Below, piece after piece: positions 46,906-55,904 of a DNA stretch of 64,000 nt (the first letter of the stretch is position 1; every line of letters begins with the position of its first letter). The stretch comes from Roseibium sp. MMSF_3544. GTDB lineage: Bacteria; Pseudomonadota; Alphaproteobacteria; Rhizobiales; Stappiaceae. The DNA is taken from positions 1-64,000 of the forward strand of contig NZ_JASHKA010000001.1 of NCBI RefSeq assembly GCF_030732845.1, given 5' to 3'. The notes under the pieces are model-generated. The model saw only the letters and a program-made list of their open reading frames with translations. It ran no database searches and was not told the origin of the DNA. Made by a program: the position numbers and the translations under genes.

Positions 46906-47087
46906 CTTGCTAGCCCAATACCAACACCCTGCCGTTCCATTTATAGCAATGGATGGCGCCCGCCGCAAAAAGTGCAGCTGGCAACGGCTTTGTTTGTTCC
47001 CGCATCAACTCTTTCCGTCCTCGCAAAATAGCTTATTGAATGAACCTTGACGCACACGACGTTTCAACATCTGCAGGAGACAGACGC

Positions 47088-47873
47088 ATGCGAGATCTGG
47101 TCAATCTTGACCTATATCCTCTCGACCAGCGCGGAAGCGCGGCCTGGTCGGACCTGGTTCAGTCCTGCAGGGAAGGCTTGGCAGAAGACGGGTTCTTTAA
47201 TCTGGCAGGCTTTTTTCGCTCTGAAGCGCTGAACGATCAGGTGAGCGCACTGAAGCCGGTGTTGGAACACCAGGCCTTTGCACACGTTCGGCGTCACAAC
47301 ATTTACTTCTCGAAAACGATTGAGGGTCTGGACCCTGACCATCCGGCGTTGCGGGAAGCCGAGACATCGAACCGTACCGTCTGCGCGGACCAGATGGGTG
47401 AGGCCGCCTTGATCCAGCTTTACGAATGGCCGCCATTTGCGGAATTCCTGGCCGCTGTCATGGACAAGCCGGAGCTTTTTACGATGGAGGACCCGCTGGC
47501 CCGTGTGAACGTGATGAGTTACTCGGAAGGCGAAGCTCTGAATTGGCATTTCGACCGGTCCGAGTTCACCACGACCTTGCTTTTGCAGTCACCCGATCGC
47601 GGTGGCGATTTTGAATACGATCAGGACCTGCGTAGCGAGAAAGACCCAAATTTCAACGGTGTCGCAGATCTGCTCGAAGGCCGCCGGACACCAACGCGTA
47701 TTGAGCTTGAACCTGGTACGCTCAATGTCTTTAAAGGAAAGAACACGGCGCATCGCGTGACCCCGGTTCACGGCAACGTGGAGCGGATTATCGCCGTTTT
47801 TTCCTTCTTTGAACGGCCCGGAGTTCTGTTTTCGGATGAGGAGCGTATCGGGTTTTACGGGCGCGCCGGGTAA
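47088..47873 (+). CDS. 2-oxoglutarate/Fe(II)-dependent oxygenase family protein
   Basis: A 261-aa double-stranded beta-helix enzyme. Iron ligands fit HFD (His154, Asp156 in LNWHFDRSEF) and His222 in KNTAHRVTPVHG, and a nearby Arg would hold 2-oxoglutarate. The layout is reminiscent of the BesD/HalD amino-acid halogenase group, but the Asp ligand predicts hydroxylation, since halogenases have Gly or Ala there. ATG 47088 has AGGAGA eight bases upstream; the in-frame ATG at 47040 has no such site. The substrate is not known. It is divergent from the caspase-like gene. Confidence 0.78.
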   Translation: MRDLVNLDLYPLDQRGSAAWSDLVQSCREGLAEDGFFNLAGFFRSEALNDQVSALKPVLEHQAFAHVRRHNIYFSKTIEGLDPDHPALREAETSNRTVCADQMGEAALIQLYEWPPFAEFLAAVMDKPELFTMEDPLARVNVMSYSEGEALNWHFDRSEFTTTLLLQSPDRGGDFEYDQDLRSEKDPNFNGVADLLEGRRTPTRIELEPGTLNVFKGKNTAHRVTPVHGNVERIIAVFSFFERPGVLFSDEERIGFYGRAG

Positions 47874-47981
47874 GGGGTGGGGCGTCCAGCCACGTCTGTG
47901 AGACAAGGTGTTATCACCGGAGTTCGGAAGGGGCTGAGACGACGTGCCCGATTTCCAGCGCATGTCGCTTCGCAAGCTGCT

Positions 47982-48422
47982 ATGCTGGCCCACATGTTAC
48001 GTGCGCTCTTTCTTTTGCTGTTGACGGCAGCACCTGCCATGGCCTGGGAGGCCAAGCTGGGGCAGATTTGTGAATTGACCCATGAGGGGGAAAACGCTTC
48101 CGTCCGTGTCACCTTTGACCCGGCGATCCCGGAGTATGCCATTGCGATCTCGCCGAAAAGCCCCTGGCAGGGCGGTCCGCTCTTTTCGATGCGCTTCGAT
48201 GGCCCACAAGGCAATACGATCGCAACCGACCGGCATGTGATTACGGGCGGCGGCGCGACCCTGACGGTTACCGACAGCGGTTTCGGCAACGTCTTGAACG
48301 GACTTGAATTCAATCACACCGCTACCGCGCGCCTTGGCGATCGGGCCGTAGCCGTCCCGCTTGACGGCGCCGCCCCGGCCGTACGCGAATTTCGCGCGTG
48401 CGCCGCCGGTCTGAACGTCTGA
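47982..48422 (+). CDS. Exported hypothetical protein
   Basis: A 146-aa protein with a signal peptide ending LLLTAAPAMA before WEAKLGQICELTHEG. The mature part is beta-rich with two Cys (QIC and RACAAG) that could pair. No family is recognised. ATG 47994 is an equally good start. It is about 110 bp after the oxygenase gene and may be co-transcribed. Confidence 0.65.
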   Translation: MLAHMLRALFLLLLTAAPAMAWEAKLGQICELTHEGENASVRVTFDPAIPEYAIAISPKSPWQGGPLFSMRFDGPQGNTIATDRHVITGGGATLTVTDSGFGNVLNGLEFNHTATARLGDRAVAVPLDGAAPAVREFRACAAGLNV

Positions 48423-48450
48423 GTCCAGCTACGACACAGAAGCCGCAGGC

Positions 48451-48762
48451 TCAGGCGAGCTTCATCGTGACGATCCCCGCCACGATCAAAAGGGCGGCGA
48501 TTGCGCGCTGGATGGTCACGGTTTCACCCAAAAACCAATAGCCGACCACGAACGCGCCGACGGCGCCGATACCGGTCCAGATCATATAACTGGTCCCGAG
48601 CGGCAGCGTGCGCATTGACAGGGCAAGCAGTCCGAAGGAAGCCACCATTGCGCCCAGCATGATGAGGGTCGGCGTCAGCCGGGTAAATCCGTCCGACGCC
48701 TTCATCGCAAAGGCCCAGACGATTTCAAGGATTCCAGCGGCGAACAGGAAAAGCCACGCCAT
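48451..48762 (-). CDS. gdx: SMR family guanidinium exporter (SugE/Gdx)
   Basis: A 103-aa four-helix small multidrug resistance protein. ILEIVWAFAMKASDGFTRLTP with the conserved Glu, Trp and Lys places it in the SugE/Gdx branch, not the EmrE branch; such proteins exchange guanidinium for protons. The assignment is strengthened by a guanidine-II riboswitch immediately upstream (48778-48834). GGAGAAA precedes the ATG. Confidence 0.93.
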   Translation of the reverse strand: MAWLFLFAAGILEIVWAFAMKASDGFTRLTPTLIMLGAMVASFGLLALSMRTLPLGTSYMIWTGIGAVGAFVVGYWFLGETVTIQRAIAALLIVAGIVTMKLA

Positions 48763-48777
48763 GGTATTTCTCCATCT

Positions 48778-48834
48778 CGGGTCGTCCCGTATTGAGTGAA
48801 CGCCAGGTTTTAGACCCAGAGGGGGCCGTCCCCC
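48778..48834 (-). ncRNA. Guanidine-II (mini-ykkC) riboswitch
   Basis: Two GC-only hairpins on the minus strand upstream of the SugE/Gdx gene: GGGGG-ACGG-CCCCC (48834-48821) and CGGG-ACGA-CCCG (48789-48778). Both loops match ACGR, the defining feature of mini-ykkC RNAs, and they are 31 bases apart. The second hairpin ends just before the GGAG ribosome site of the exporter gene, so guanidine binding would be expected to free or expose translation initiation. Confidence 0.9.
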
Positions 48835-48907
48835 GGTCCCTCAGATGGGCGTGCGTCGTGGCGATGCAAATGAATAATCGGTAAGCTTTGCCAAAAATGG
48901 CATGATG

Positions 48908-49657
48908 TCAGCGCACAAAAAAGGCGACGGTCATTCCAAAACCTACCAAGGTTACAAATCCACGCAGAAGAATTGTATTGTCGATCCTTCTGGTCGCTCG
49001 GGCACCGAGATATCCGCCGGCGGTGGCGCAAACGGCCATTAGTATTGCTGGTTTCCAGGCAATGAGCCCGGCAAAGGCAAACGCGCACACCGATAGCAGA
49101 GAGAGCACTGCCGACAACAGGTTCTTCAGACCGTTCATGCCATGAAGACTGGTGAAGCCGATCAGGCCCAATGTTGCGAGTAGCATGATGCCCAATCCGC
49201 CGTTGAAGTAGCCGCCATAGATGGAGACAATGAAAACTGCAAACCCGGACACCGCAGGACTCGCGGGTCCACACGCACGTCGTTGAAGCGTTTCCGCAAT
49301 CAGCGGACCTGCGGCAAAGGCAACGGTGGCCAGCAGCAACATCCAGGGAATGACCCACAGAAAAGCATCTCCCGGCGTGACTACCAAGAGTCCTGCTCCG
49401 ATGAGGCTGCCGATCATCGCGATCGTGACTATTTTGCGAAGCGACAGCGTTCCTTCTGAGTGGATATCGTCACGAAAAGCCCAAACACTGCTCATGTAGC
49501 CCGGTAAGACAATCAGCGTGGATGTTGCATTCGCAGAGACAGGAGGAATGCCTGCGTAGATTAGGACTGGGAGTGTAAGGAATGTTCCGCCACCGGCGAT
49601 GGCATTGAGCAGGCCAGCTGCGAACCCAGCAAGTCCAAACAGCACGATTTCAAACAT
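48908..49657 (-). CDS. TauE/SafE family sulfite exporter-like permease
   Basis: A 249-aa membrane protein with about eight hydrophobic segments. The opening GLAGFAAGLLNAIAGGGTFLTLPVL is the first TauE/SafE repeat and GGYFNGGLGIMLLATLGL the second. Family members export sulfite, sulfoacetate or other small anions. ATG 49657 has GGAAG upstream and avoids overlap with the divergent GntR promoter region. Probably controlled by the GntR gene. Confidence 0.88.
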   Translation of the reverse strand: MFEIVLFGLAGFAAGLLNAIAGGGTFLTLPVLIYAGIPPVSANATSTLIVLPGYMSSVWAFRDDIHSEGTLSLRKIVTIAMIGSLIGAGLLVVTPGDAFLWVIPWMLLLATVAFAAGPLIAETLQRRACGPASPAVSGFAVFIVSIYGGYFNGGLGIMLLATLGLIGFTSLHGMNGLKNLLSAVLSLLSVCAFAFAGLIAWKPAILMAVCATAGGYLGARATRRIDNTILLRGFVTLVGFGMTVAFFVR

Positions 49658-49706
49658 TTCAAGACTTCCCTGTCGAACAAAGTGGAGCACCTTGTAGCGC
49701 ATCGAG

Positions 49707-49730
49707 AATTGGTCTAGTAATTGGTCTGTT
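49707..49730. repeat. 12-bp direct repeat before the GntR gene
   Basis: AATTGGTCTAGT followed at once by AATTGGTCTGTT, ending at the base before the GntR start codon. Two tandem half-sites between divergent genes suggest an operator for the GntR protein. Confidence 0.45.
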
Positions 49731-50432
49731 ATGAAGTCTCGGCGACACCGAAAATCGGCTGCAATCGTTGGAAATGAGCTACGGTTTCTATTGGAACGTA
49801 TTGCGCCAGATTCAGGAGATCGATTGCCTCCAGAACGAGATCTCGCCAGTCAATTGGGCTGCGGTCGGGAAACGTTACGAAAGGTTCTGGAAGACCTCGA
49901 AAAGGACGGCGAAATTTGGCGCCATGTCGGTCAAGGTACTTTCCGAGGTCAACGACCAACCCATCTGCCGCTTCGTGACACTTTGTTGATCAATGGTGTG
50001 ATGCCGCGTGACGTGATGCGCGCGCGCGCGCTGCTCGAACCGCAGGTGACGGGCGAGGCGGCGCGTAAGGCAACTGCAGATGACGTTTCCAGGCTTCGAG
50101 AAAAAGTCACGGCGGGACGCAGGGCAGAAGACCGCCTGCAATGTGAAATCGCCGATGACGCGTTTCACAAGGCCGTGGCGCAAGTCGCCGGAAATCCGCT
50201 TCTGACGCAGGTACTGATGTTTCTTTCAAATGCCCGTCGGCGTGTTAACTGGCAACGCGCATGGGACAGAACCTATCGGCGCATCGGTATAGACGAGTTT
50301 CGTGGTCTTCACAGCGACCAGCACGCCAGAATTGTGGATGCGATATCCAAGGCCGATGCCAATGCGGCAATAACGGCCATGCAGGTGCATCTGGACACGA
50401 TCCAGTCCCTCATGAAAAGGGAAGCAAATTAG
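49731..50432 (+). CDS. GntR family regulator (FadR/FCD type)
   Basis: A 233-aa regulator. The winged helix covers residues 15-75 (RLPPERDLASQLGCGRETLRKVLEDLEKDGE) and the FCD ligand domain residues 90-225, with metal-ligand candidates in DDAFHKAVAQVAGN and HSDQHARIVDAI. It is divergent from the TauE-like gene across 73 bp. The ligand is probably a small carboxylic acid, as is common for the FCD group. Confidence 0.88.
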   Translation: MKSRRHRKSAAIVGNELRFLLERIAPDSGDRLPPERDLASQLGCGRETLRKVLEDLEKDGEIWRHVGQGTFRGQRPTHLPLRDTLLINGVMPRDVMRARALLEPQVTGEAARKATADDVSRLREKVTAGRRAEDRLQCEIADDAFHKAVAQVAGNPLLTQVLMFLSNARRRVNWQRAWDRTYRRIGIDEFRGLHSDQHARIVDAISKADANAAITAMQVHLDTIQSLMKREAN

Positions 50433-51716
50433 TCACGTTCGGTGACTCGCCACCGGCTCGTAATTTTTGTGCGGCCAACGGCCCGTGATGTCTGGACCTG
50501 CCCGAAGTGCCGAAAGGGTCAGATGTTCGGTCACATCAACGGCACGTTCGAGTGACGAAGGGTCGACCAACTCCCTCGTGTCGCCCCCTGTGAGGACAAA
50601 TTTGGCTGCGCTTTCCGGCTCATTGAACCCCGATAGAAGACGAAGTGCTGGGATGCCGTGCCTCGCGAAACTGGCGTGATCGGAGTTGGGTTGGAAGGGT
50701 TCGTGAATTTTCAGGCTTAGACTGCTCTCGGCAAGCTCTCTCTCGAGCCAGCTGGAAAGTCCTTTAAATCCACTCGTCAGGGCGGTCAGCCCCTGTCCAC
50801 CGACGACGGTGTCTGCGTTTATGTTCAAAAGGATCTGGTCAGCTTCTTTCACCGACAGTTCGCTCACATAGCGCTGAGAGCCGATAAGCCCCCACTCCTC
50901 GAACGTGAAGAAAGCCAGCCTGACCCCATGGTTGGAAAAGTCGTATAGGTTCCGCAAGCGGCGTGCAATTTCGAGGCAGAGCACAACGCCCGTGGCGTTA
51001 TCAAGCGCACTTTCACCAATGTCGTGTCCGTCGTAGTGGGCGGACAACACGATCCATTTTCCGCTCGCCCCTGGACGATCAAACAGAAGATTTACGCCTT
51101 TTGCCATTTGGCTCCGGGTCTCGATCAATATCCGGGCGCGGCGCTCAGAAGGTCGGGCCAGTCTTATGGCGACTGCCGTTTCAGGTGTTATGCCCAATGC
51201 CGGAAGCCCGGGTTCTTCCGCCCGTGCGGAGCCTGTTACCGGCTGGTTTGCAACGCGTGAGACCACAAGGATCGCGACTGCGCCGGCGTCGCGGGCCAGT
51301 TGCAGTTTCTTGCGACGGTGGAACGTGTCGCTGCTGAACATGACTTCGTGCCCCACCATTGCAATCTTTCCGTTCAGATCAGCGCCTGAGGCCTTGAAAT
51401 CTTCCGGCAAACCGCGCCCGAGATCGACAACTTCGGCTTCAATTCCCTCCGGCGGTGTCGGTTCCGCGCGCACAAGTGGGTGGCAAAGCGCGTCTGCATC
51501 GCCGTTGACCGAGAGCCGGGCGTTCAGTGCCTGCCATCCTACGTGGTGGAAATGGTGCTCCTTGCAAGGCACACCCAATGCAGCTGAGGCCGCCCTCGCC
51601 AGCCAGTTTCTTGCCGCCACCTCAGACGCGGTCCCTGCAAAACGTCCACCAAATTCACAGAGCGTATTCAGGTCGGAAAAAAGCGCGTCGGGGTCAGAGA
51701 GGGTCCTATCACTCAT
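50433..51716 (-). CDS. M28 family metallopeptidase
   Basis: A 427-aa aminopeptidase-like zinc enzyme with a PA insert. Metal ligands are seen in order: His in LSAHYDGHD, Asp in SALDNATG, the Glu pair in FEEWGLIGS, Asp in NINADTV and His in NSDHASF. No signal peptide is visible, so it is cytosolic. ATG 51716 overlaps the tctA stop by eight bases, making it the fourth gene of the tripartite tricarboxylate transport operon; it may hydrolyse an imported amide-linked compound. The longer frame to 51902 lies inside tctA and is rejected. Confidence 0.87.
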   Translation of the reverse strand: MSDRTLSDPDALFSDLNTLCEFGGRFAGTASEVAARNWLARAASAALGVPCKEHHFHHVGWQALNARLSVNGDADALCHPLVRAEPTPPEGIEAEVVDLGRGLPEDFKASGADLNGKIAMVGHEVMFSSDTFHRRKKLQLARDAGAVAILVVSRVANQPVTGSARAEEPGLPALGITPETAVAIRLARPSERRARILIETRSQMAKGVNLLFDRPGASGKWIVLSAHYDGHDIGESALDNATGVVLCLEIARRLRNLYDFSNHGVRLAFFTFEEWGLIGSQRYVSELSVKEADQILLNINADTVVGGQGLTALTSGFKGLSSWLERELAESSLSLKIHEPFQPNSDHASFARHGIPALRLLSGFNEPESAAKFVLTGGDTRELVDPSSLERAVDVTEHLTLSALRAGPDITGRWPHKNYEPVASHRT

Positions 51717-53274
51717 CAGATTGTCTCTTCTGGCTGTTTTCACCGGTACTGTTGCTGGAGGTTGAGGACACCTCGTTTGAGGGTGCACCCGCGCCGGTGC
51801 GAATGAACGAAAACACCGTCCAGACCAGCATGAGCGCTGATACAACAAGCAGCCAGAAACTGATCGGCCGGTCGACAAAGATGGCGGGATCGCCGCGACC
51901 AATGAGCATGGCGCGTCTCAAGTTCTCTTCCATGATCGGACCGAGGACGAAGCCGACAACGAGAGGGGCCGGATCAAATCCTGTTAAGCGCATGAAGTAG
52001 CCGATGACACCAAACAACAGGACGAGTCCGATATCGAAGACACTGAGGTTGACGGAATACACACCGACACAGATCAGGCAGATTATTGCCGGATAGAGAA
52101 ACCGATAGGGGATCTGCAGAAGCCGCACCCACAGACCGATCAGCGGTATGTTCAAAATGAGCAACAGCAGATTGCCGATCCAGAAACTTGCGACAAGGCC
52201 CCAGAAAATGTGCGGATTGAGATTGAGAAGCGATGGGCCGGGCGCGACGCCGTGAATCAGGAGCGCACCTAGCATGATCGCCATCGTTGCGCTACCAGGC
52301 ACTCCCAGCGTGAGAGTCGGAATAAAGGCGGACTGAACAGCTGCGTTGTTGGCTGCCTCTGGCGCTGCTATTCCCGGTATATGACCGGTCCCGAACAGAT
52401 TCTTGCTACGGGAGACGATCTTCTCGAACGCATAGGCGAAGAAAGCCGCCATGGTTTGCCCGGCTCCAGGCAAAATACCAATGGCACTGCCGATTACGGC
52501 TCCGCGCGCCATCGGCAATCCCGCCTGTTTCATGTCTTGTGATGTCGGTGCCATCTCGCGCAGCCGGACTTTCTGCCGGATCTGATCGGCCCCGCCGGTG
52601 TGGATTGATTGTATGATCTCGGCAACGCCGAAGAGGCCCATCGCAAGGGCGACGAGGCTGACGCCGTCATAGAGTTCAAGAGCGCCTAACGTAAACCGGG
52701 CAGTTCCACTGTTGACATCGGTTCCGACAGTGCCGAGTGCCAGACCGAGAAGCACCATTGCCAATCCCTTGGCCGGCGAACCACCGGTGATAGTTGCTGC
52801 GCCGATAAGTCCGAGGACCATCATAGAAAAATACTCGGCAGGCCCGAATACCAGCGTCATTTCTGCGAGTGTCGGTGCCAGTGCAATAAGAAGCACGATG
52901 CCAAAGGTTCCTCCCGCGAAAGAGGCGATCGTCGTGATGAAGAGGGCGACACCGGCACGCCCTTTTTTTGCAAGTGGATTGCCGTCTATGGCGGTAACGG
53001 CAGATGATGGCGTGCCTGGGAGATTGAGAAGGATGGCGGCGGTTGAACCACCATATTCCGCCCCGTAGTAGACACCGGCGAGCATTACGATGGCTGCTTC
53101 CGGTGACAGGTAGAACGAAACCGGCAGGAGCATGGAAACGGCTGCCAGAGATCCGATGCCGGGCAGGACGCCAATGAGTGTTCCCAGCAGAACACCCAGA
53201 AAACAATACGCCAGGTTGGCCGGCAGAAGTGCGGTCTCGAAACCGAGTACGAGATTGCCCAGTAGCTCACTCAT
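51709..53274 (-). CDS. tctA: Tripartite tricarboxylate transporter, large permease (TctA)
   Basis: A 521-aa protein with about 12 membrane segments. GVLPGIGSLAAVSMLLP near the start and GILPGAGQTMAAFFAYAFEK later are the duplicated TctA landmarks. With TctB and TctC it forms a secondary importer for di- or tricarboxylates or other organic acids. ATG 53274 overlaps the tctB stop; the frame further upstream runs inside tctB and is rejected. Confidence 0.94.
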   Translation of the reverse strand: MSELLGNLVLGFETALLPANLAYCFLGVLLGTLIGVLPGIGSLAAVSMLLPVSFYLSPEAAIVMLAGVYYGAEYGGSTAAILLNLPGTPSSAVTAIDGNPLAKKGRAGVALFITTIASFAGGTFGIVLLIALAPTLAEMTLVFGPAEYFSMMVLGLIGAATITGGSPAKGLAMVLLGLALGTVGTDVNSGTARFTLGALELYDGVSLVALAMGLFGVAEIIQSIHTGGADQIRQKVRLREMAPTSQDMKQAGLPMARGAVIGSAIGILPGAGQTMAAFFAYAFEKIVSRSKNLFGTGHIPGIAAPEAANNAAVQSAFIPTLTLGVPGSATMAIMLGALLIHGVAPGPSLLNLNPHIFWGLVASFWIGNLLLLILNIPLIGLWVRLLQIPYRFLYPAIICLICVGVYSVNLSVFDIGLVLLFGVIGYFMRLTGFDPAPLVVGFVLGPIMEENLRRAMLIGRGDPAIFVDRPISFWLLVVSALMLVWTVFSFIRTGAGAPSNEVSSTSSNSTGENSQKRQSDE

Positions 53275-53714
53275 GGAAACCTCACAAGTGGTATCGGCAT
53301 TCCAAGAACGACGACGAAAATGATGTAGGCCATGGCTATGAGGGTTGTGCTGAGCGCCACGACCCTTAAGGGTGCAAAGGGCCGCTCGGCGGTCGTTGAC
53401 ACCGTTACGGCTGCAAACACGGCGGCTGCAAGACCGAGTAGGGCCATGAAAATTCCGAACGCGGCGATTGACGCGGAGATGGCAAGCGTTGGACGCCAGG
53501 CGATCTGCATATGGTCGCCGCCTCTGAACAGGCCGCGGCATGCGATGATCGCGCCTGTCAGAATTGTGAGCCAACCAATGATGAGCGGAAAGTATCCGGC
53601 TCCCATGCTTCTGAGCGTGCCAAGCGGGTAAGCCGAGCCGGTGATGAGATAGGCGACCCCGAAAGCCAGGATTGCAAGGCCGCCTATCGTGTTGTTGTTC
53701 GCAAGGCGCGACAT
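53271..53714 (-). CDS. tctB: Tripartite tricarboxylate transporter, small permease (TctB)
   Basis: A 147-aa protein with four hydrophobic segments and the TctB-typical SMGAGYFPLIIGWL stretch after the first helix. Its stop overlaps the tctA start by four bases and it follows tctC by 18 bp, giving the order tctC-tctB-tctA-peptidase. Confidence 0.9.
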   Translation of the reverse strand: MSRLANNNTIGGLAILAFGVAYLITGSAYPLGTLRSMGAGYFPLIIGWLTILTGAIIACRGLFRGGDHMQIAWRPTLAISASIAAFGIFMALLGLAAAVFAAVTVSTTAERPFAPLRVVALSTTLIAMAYIIFVVVLGMPIPLVRFP

Positions 53715-53732
53715 CGTTTTATCCAGCCTGCC

Positions 53733-54701
53733 TTACTGAGAAACCTCGATCCCGGCGCTCTCCACGATGTCCGCCCAGCGTTGATTCTCGGTTGAGAGGA
53801 AGGCCTGGAAGTCTTCCGGAGCAAGCTCGCCGGGGCTTACGCCGAGTTTTGACAGCCGATCCAGTACGACGTCTTCCTTCAAAATCTCAGCAACGGCGGT
53901 GCGCAGGCTGTCGACGATTTCGTCAGGCGTTCCCTTCGGAGCAAGGAGGCCCCACCAGTGACGCACCTCAAGATCAACGCCAGATTCTGCAAACGTGGGA
54001 ACGTCGGGCAGGATCGCGACGCGTTCTGGCGAGGTAACACCGATGACCTGAATACTTCCGGCTTCGGCTAGAGACCGACCGGACGCGTAAGATCCGAACG
54101 CAACATCGACTTGTGACCCAGCAAGGCCCTGCAGCGATGGACCCGTTCCGCCGAACGGCACATGCAGCAATTTGGCATCTACCTGTGCCTGAAAGAGCTC
54201 GGCGACCATATGGGTTGTCGCTCCGATCCCCCCGGACCCGATGGCAATCGCATCTTCTGCAGATTTCGCCTTTTCGGTTACTGCCTGGATAGAGGCGTCC
54301 TCCATACCCGGACTTGCAAAAAGGACGATCGGTGCAAGCCCGACCTGTGCGATTGCGATAAAGTCCTCAGCCTTATAGGCAACGTCATCATAGACGTTTG
54401 GAACAATGGCATAAGGCATGTCAGCCAGTAGCAACGTGTAGCCGTCGGCATCGCTGCGAGCGACAGACTCTGTTCCGACCCTGCTTCCGGCCCCGGAACG
54501 GTTCTCTACTATGAAGTTGCCGCCAAGAACCTCATTGAGACGCTCGGCAAGCATGCGTGCGAGTGTGTCGCTGCTGCCGCCGGCCCCGTAGGGTGCCACG
54601 ATGGTAACCGGGCGTTCCGGATAGTCCGCAGCACCGGCGGGCAGTGAAAGGGCAAACGCAGCGCAAACAGCTGCGAGTGTTTTTCTTAGTCTGAAGGCCA
54701 T
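53733..54701 (-). CDS. tctC: Tripartite tricarboxylate transporter, binding protein (TctC)
   Basis: A 322-aa periplasmic binding protein. The signal peptide ends LSLPAGAA before DYPERPVTIVAPYGAGGSSD, the standard Bug/TctC opening, with later VPFGGTGPSLQGLAGSQVD and ILPDVPTFAESG. The ligand is an organic acid or amide that cannot be predicted. First gene of its operon, divergent from a LysR gene at 54851. Confidence 0.93.
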   Translation of the reverse strand: MAFRLRKTLAAVCAAFALSLPAGAADYPERPVTIVAPYGAGGSSDTLARMLAERLNEVLGGNFIVENRSGAGSRVGTESVARSDADGYTLLLADMPYAIVPNVYDDVAYKAEDFIAIAQVGLAPIVLFASPGMEDASIQAVTEKAKSAEDAIAIGSGGIGATTHMVAELFQAQVDAKLLHVPFGGTGPSLQGLAGSQVDVAFGSYASGRSLAEAGSIQVIGVTSPERVAILPDVPTFAESGVDLEVRHWWGLLAPKGTPDEIVDSLRTAVAEILKEDVVLDRLSKLGVSPGELAPEDFQAFLSTENQRWADIVESAGIEVSQ

Positions 54702-54772
54702 TTTTCAACTCCCTGACAAGCGATTTCATCGTGAGCAGTACGATAACCATTAATAAAGCAAATCCAGATATC

Positions 54773-54801
54773 AAACAAATCAGCAAATATCCCCTTTGTT
54801 T
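54773..54801. promoter_or_regulatory. Inverted repeat between tctC and LysR
   Basis: AAACAAA and TTTGTTT, 15 bases apart, in the AT-rich 149-bp space between the divergent tctC and LysR genes. A candidate site for the LysR protein. Confidence 0.4.
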
Positions 54802-54850
54802 CAAAATTAGTCTATTGTTTTCAGTATTTAAGCATCTATAATGTTTGATT

Positions 54851-55774
54851 ATGAAGCATCCATTGTCTCAGTTATTGGCCTTCCGCGCGGTCCTTGATAC
54901 CGGCTCGATGACCGAGGCCGCACGGTTGCTTGGAAAGTCCCAGCCTGCCGTCAGCAACCTCATTGCACGGCTTGAGGCCGATGTTGGCCTTGAGCTGTTT
55001 GTGCGCGAGAAGCGCGGTTTGCGCCCAACGAGTGCGGCGCTGTCACTGTCTGGCAGTGCAAGTCAGGTCCTTTCAGGATACCGGCGCATGGAAACGTCGA
55101 TCGAGATGCTTCGGAGCGGCAAGGGCGGTCATCTGGTGATCGCAACGCAGGCGATGGCAGGGAATGTCTTGCTACCAAGATCAATTGCGCGGTTCCGGAA
55201 GGAGTCACCGGGTGTCACGATACGTGTTCAAACCATGGAGTCGACCAGGGTTCATGATGTGCTCTCAACCGGTTTGTTCGACATGGGCATCGCCGCAACG
55301 CCCTTCGACACGACCAGCATGCGCATGGAGAGCTACCGGGCACCTTGTGTGGTGATTATGTCCAAGACAAATCCGCTTCGCGCAGAGAGTTATCTCAGCG
55401 CGCGCATGCTTTCCGGTGTGCCGTTTGTCGCGGTAATGCCCGACCGGCTGCACTATCACTCGATCGCAAAGTGTTTTGACAAGGCGGGGGCGGCCTGGAA
55501 TGTCGTGTGCGAATCCGATTCCTTCCGGATTGCAGCTGAAATCGTTGCAGGCAGCGATTGTGTTGCAGTGGTTGACGGGTTAACCGGGCTTGAATTCTCC
55601 GACAGTCTCGCTATGCGTCCGTTTCATCCGCTCCTGCCCTATGAGTTCGCCCTGTATCGCGGCCCGGATACTGAATTGAGGCCCGTCGTCGAACGGTTCA
55701 GCAAGATTTTCACAGCCGAGACGAATTCCCTTCTCGACAAGATCAGTACAGATTCATCTCGCCGGGTGGGGTGA
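54851..55774 (+). CDS. LysR family transcriptional regulator
   Basis: A 307-aa LysR protein: winged helix (LAFRAVLDTGSMTEAARLLGKSQPAVSNLI) and PBP2-like effector domain. ATG 54851 is preferred to a TTG two codons earlier. It is divergent from the tctCBA-peptidase operon and probably controls it in response to the transported acid. Confidence 0.9.
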   Translation: MKHPLSQLLAFRAVLDTGSMTEAARLLGKSQPAVSNLIARLEADVGLELFVREKRGLRPTSAALSLSGSASQVLSGYRRMETSIEMLRSGKGGHLVIATQAMAGNVLLPRSIARFRKESPGVTIRVQTMESTRVHDVLSTGLFDMGIAATPFDTTSMRMESYRAPCVVIMSKTNPLRAESYLSARMLSGVPFVAVMPDRLHYHSIAKCFDKAGAAWNVVCESDSFRIAAEIVAGSDCVAVVDGLTGLEFSDSLAMRPFHPLLPYEFALYRGPDTELRPVVERFSKIFTAETNSLLDKISTDSSRRVG

Positions 55775-55904
55775 TCGGTCGCTAAACTGGCCGCAGCAAT
55801 TCGTTCCTGAATTTCAAGCGTGGGTTAGGTGTGGAATCTAAGAAGGTTGTTCGAAGCCCGCTGTAAAATGGGACGAACTTCAGATTCGGGTGACTAGGTT
55901 CAGC

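Noticed and set aside
50433-51902. Longer start of the M28 peptidase at 51902
   Set aside because: The extra 62 residues overlap tctA coding sequence and show no signal peptide or family similarity.
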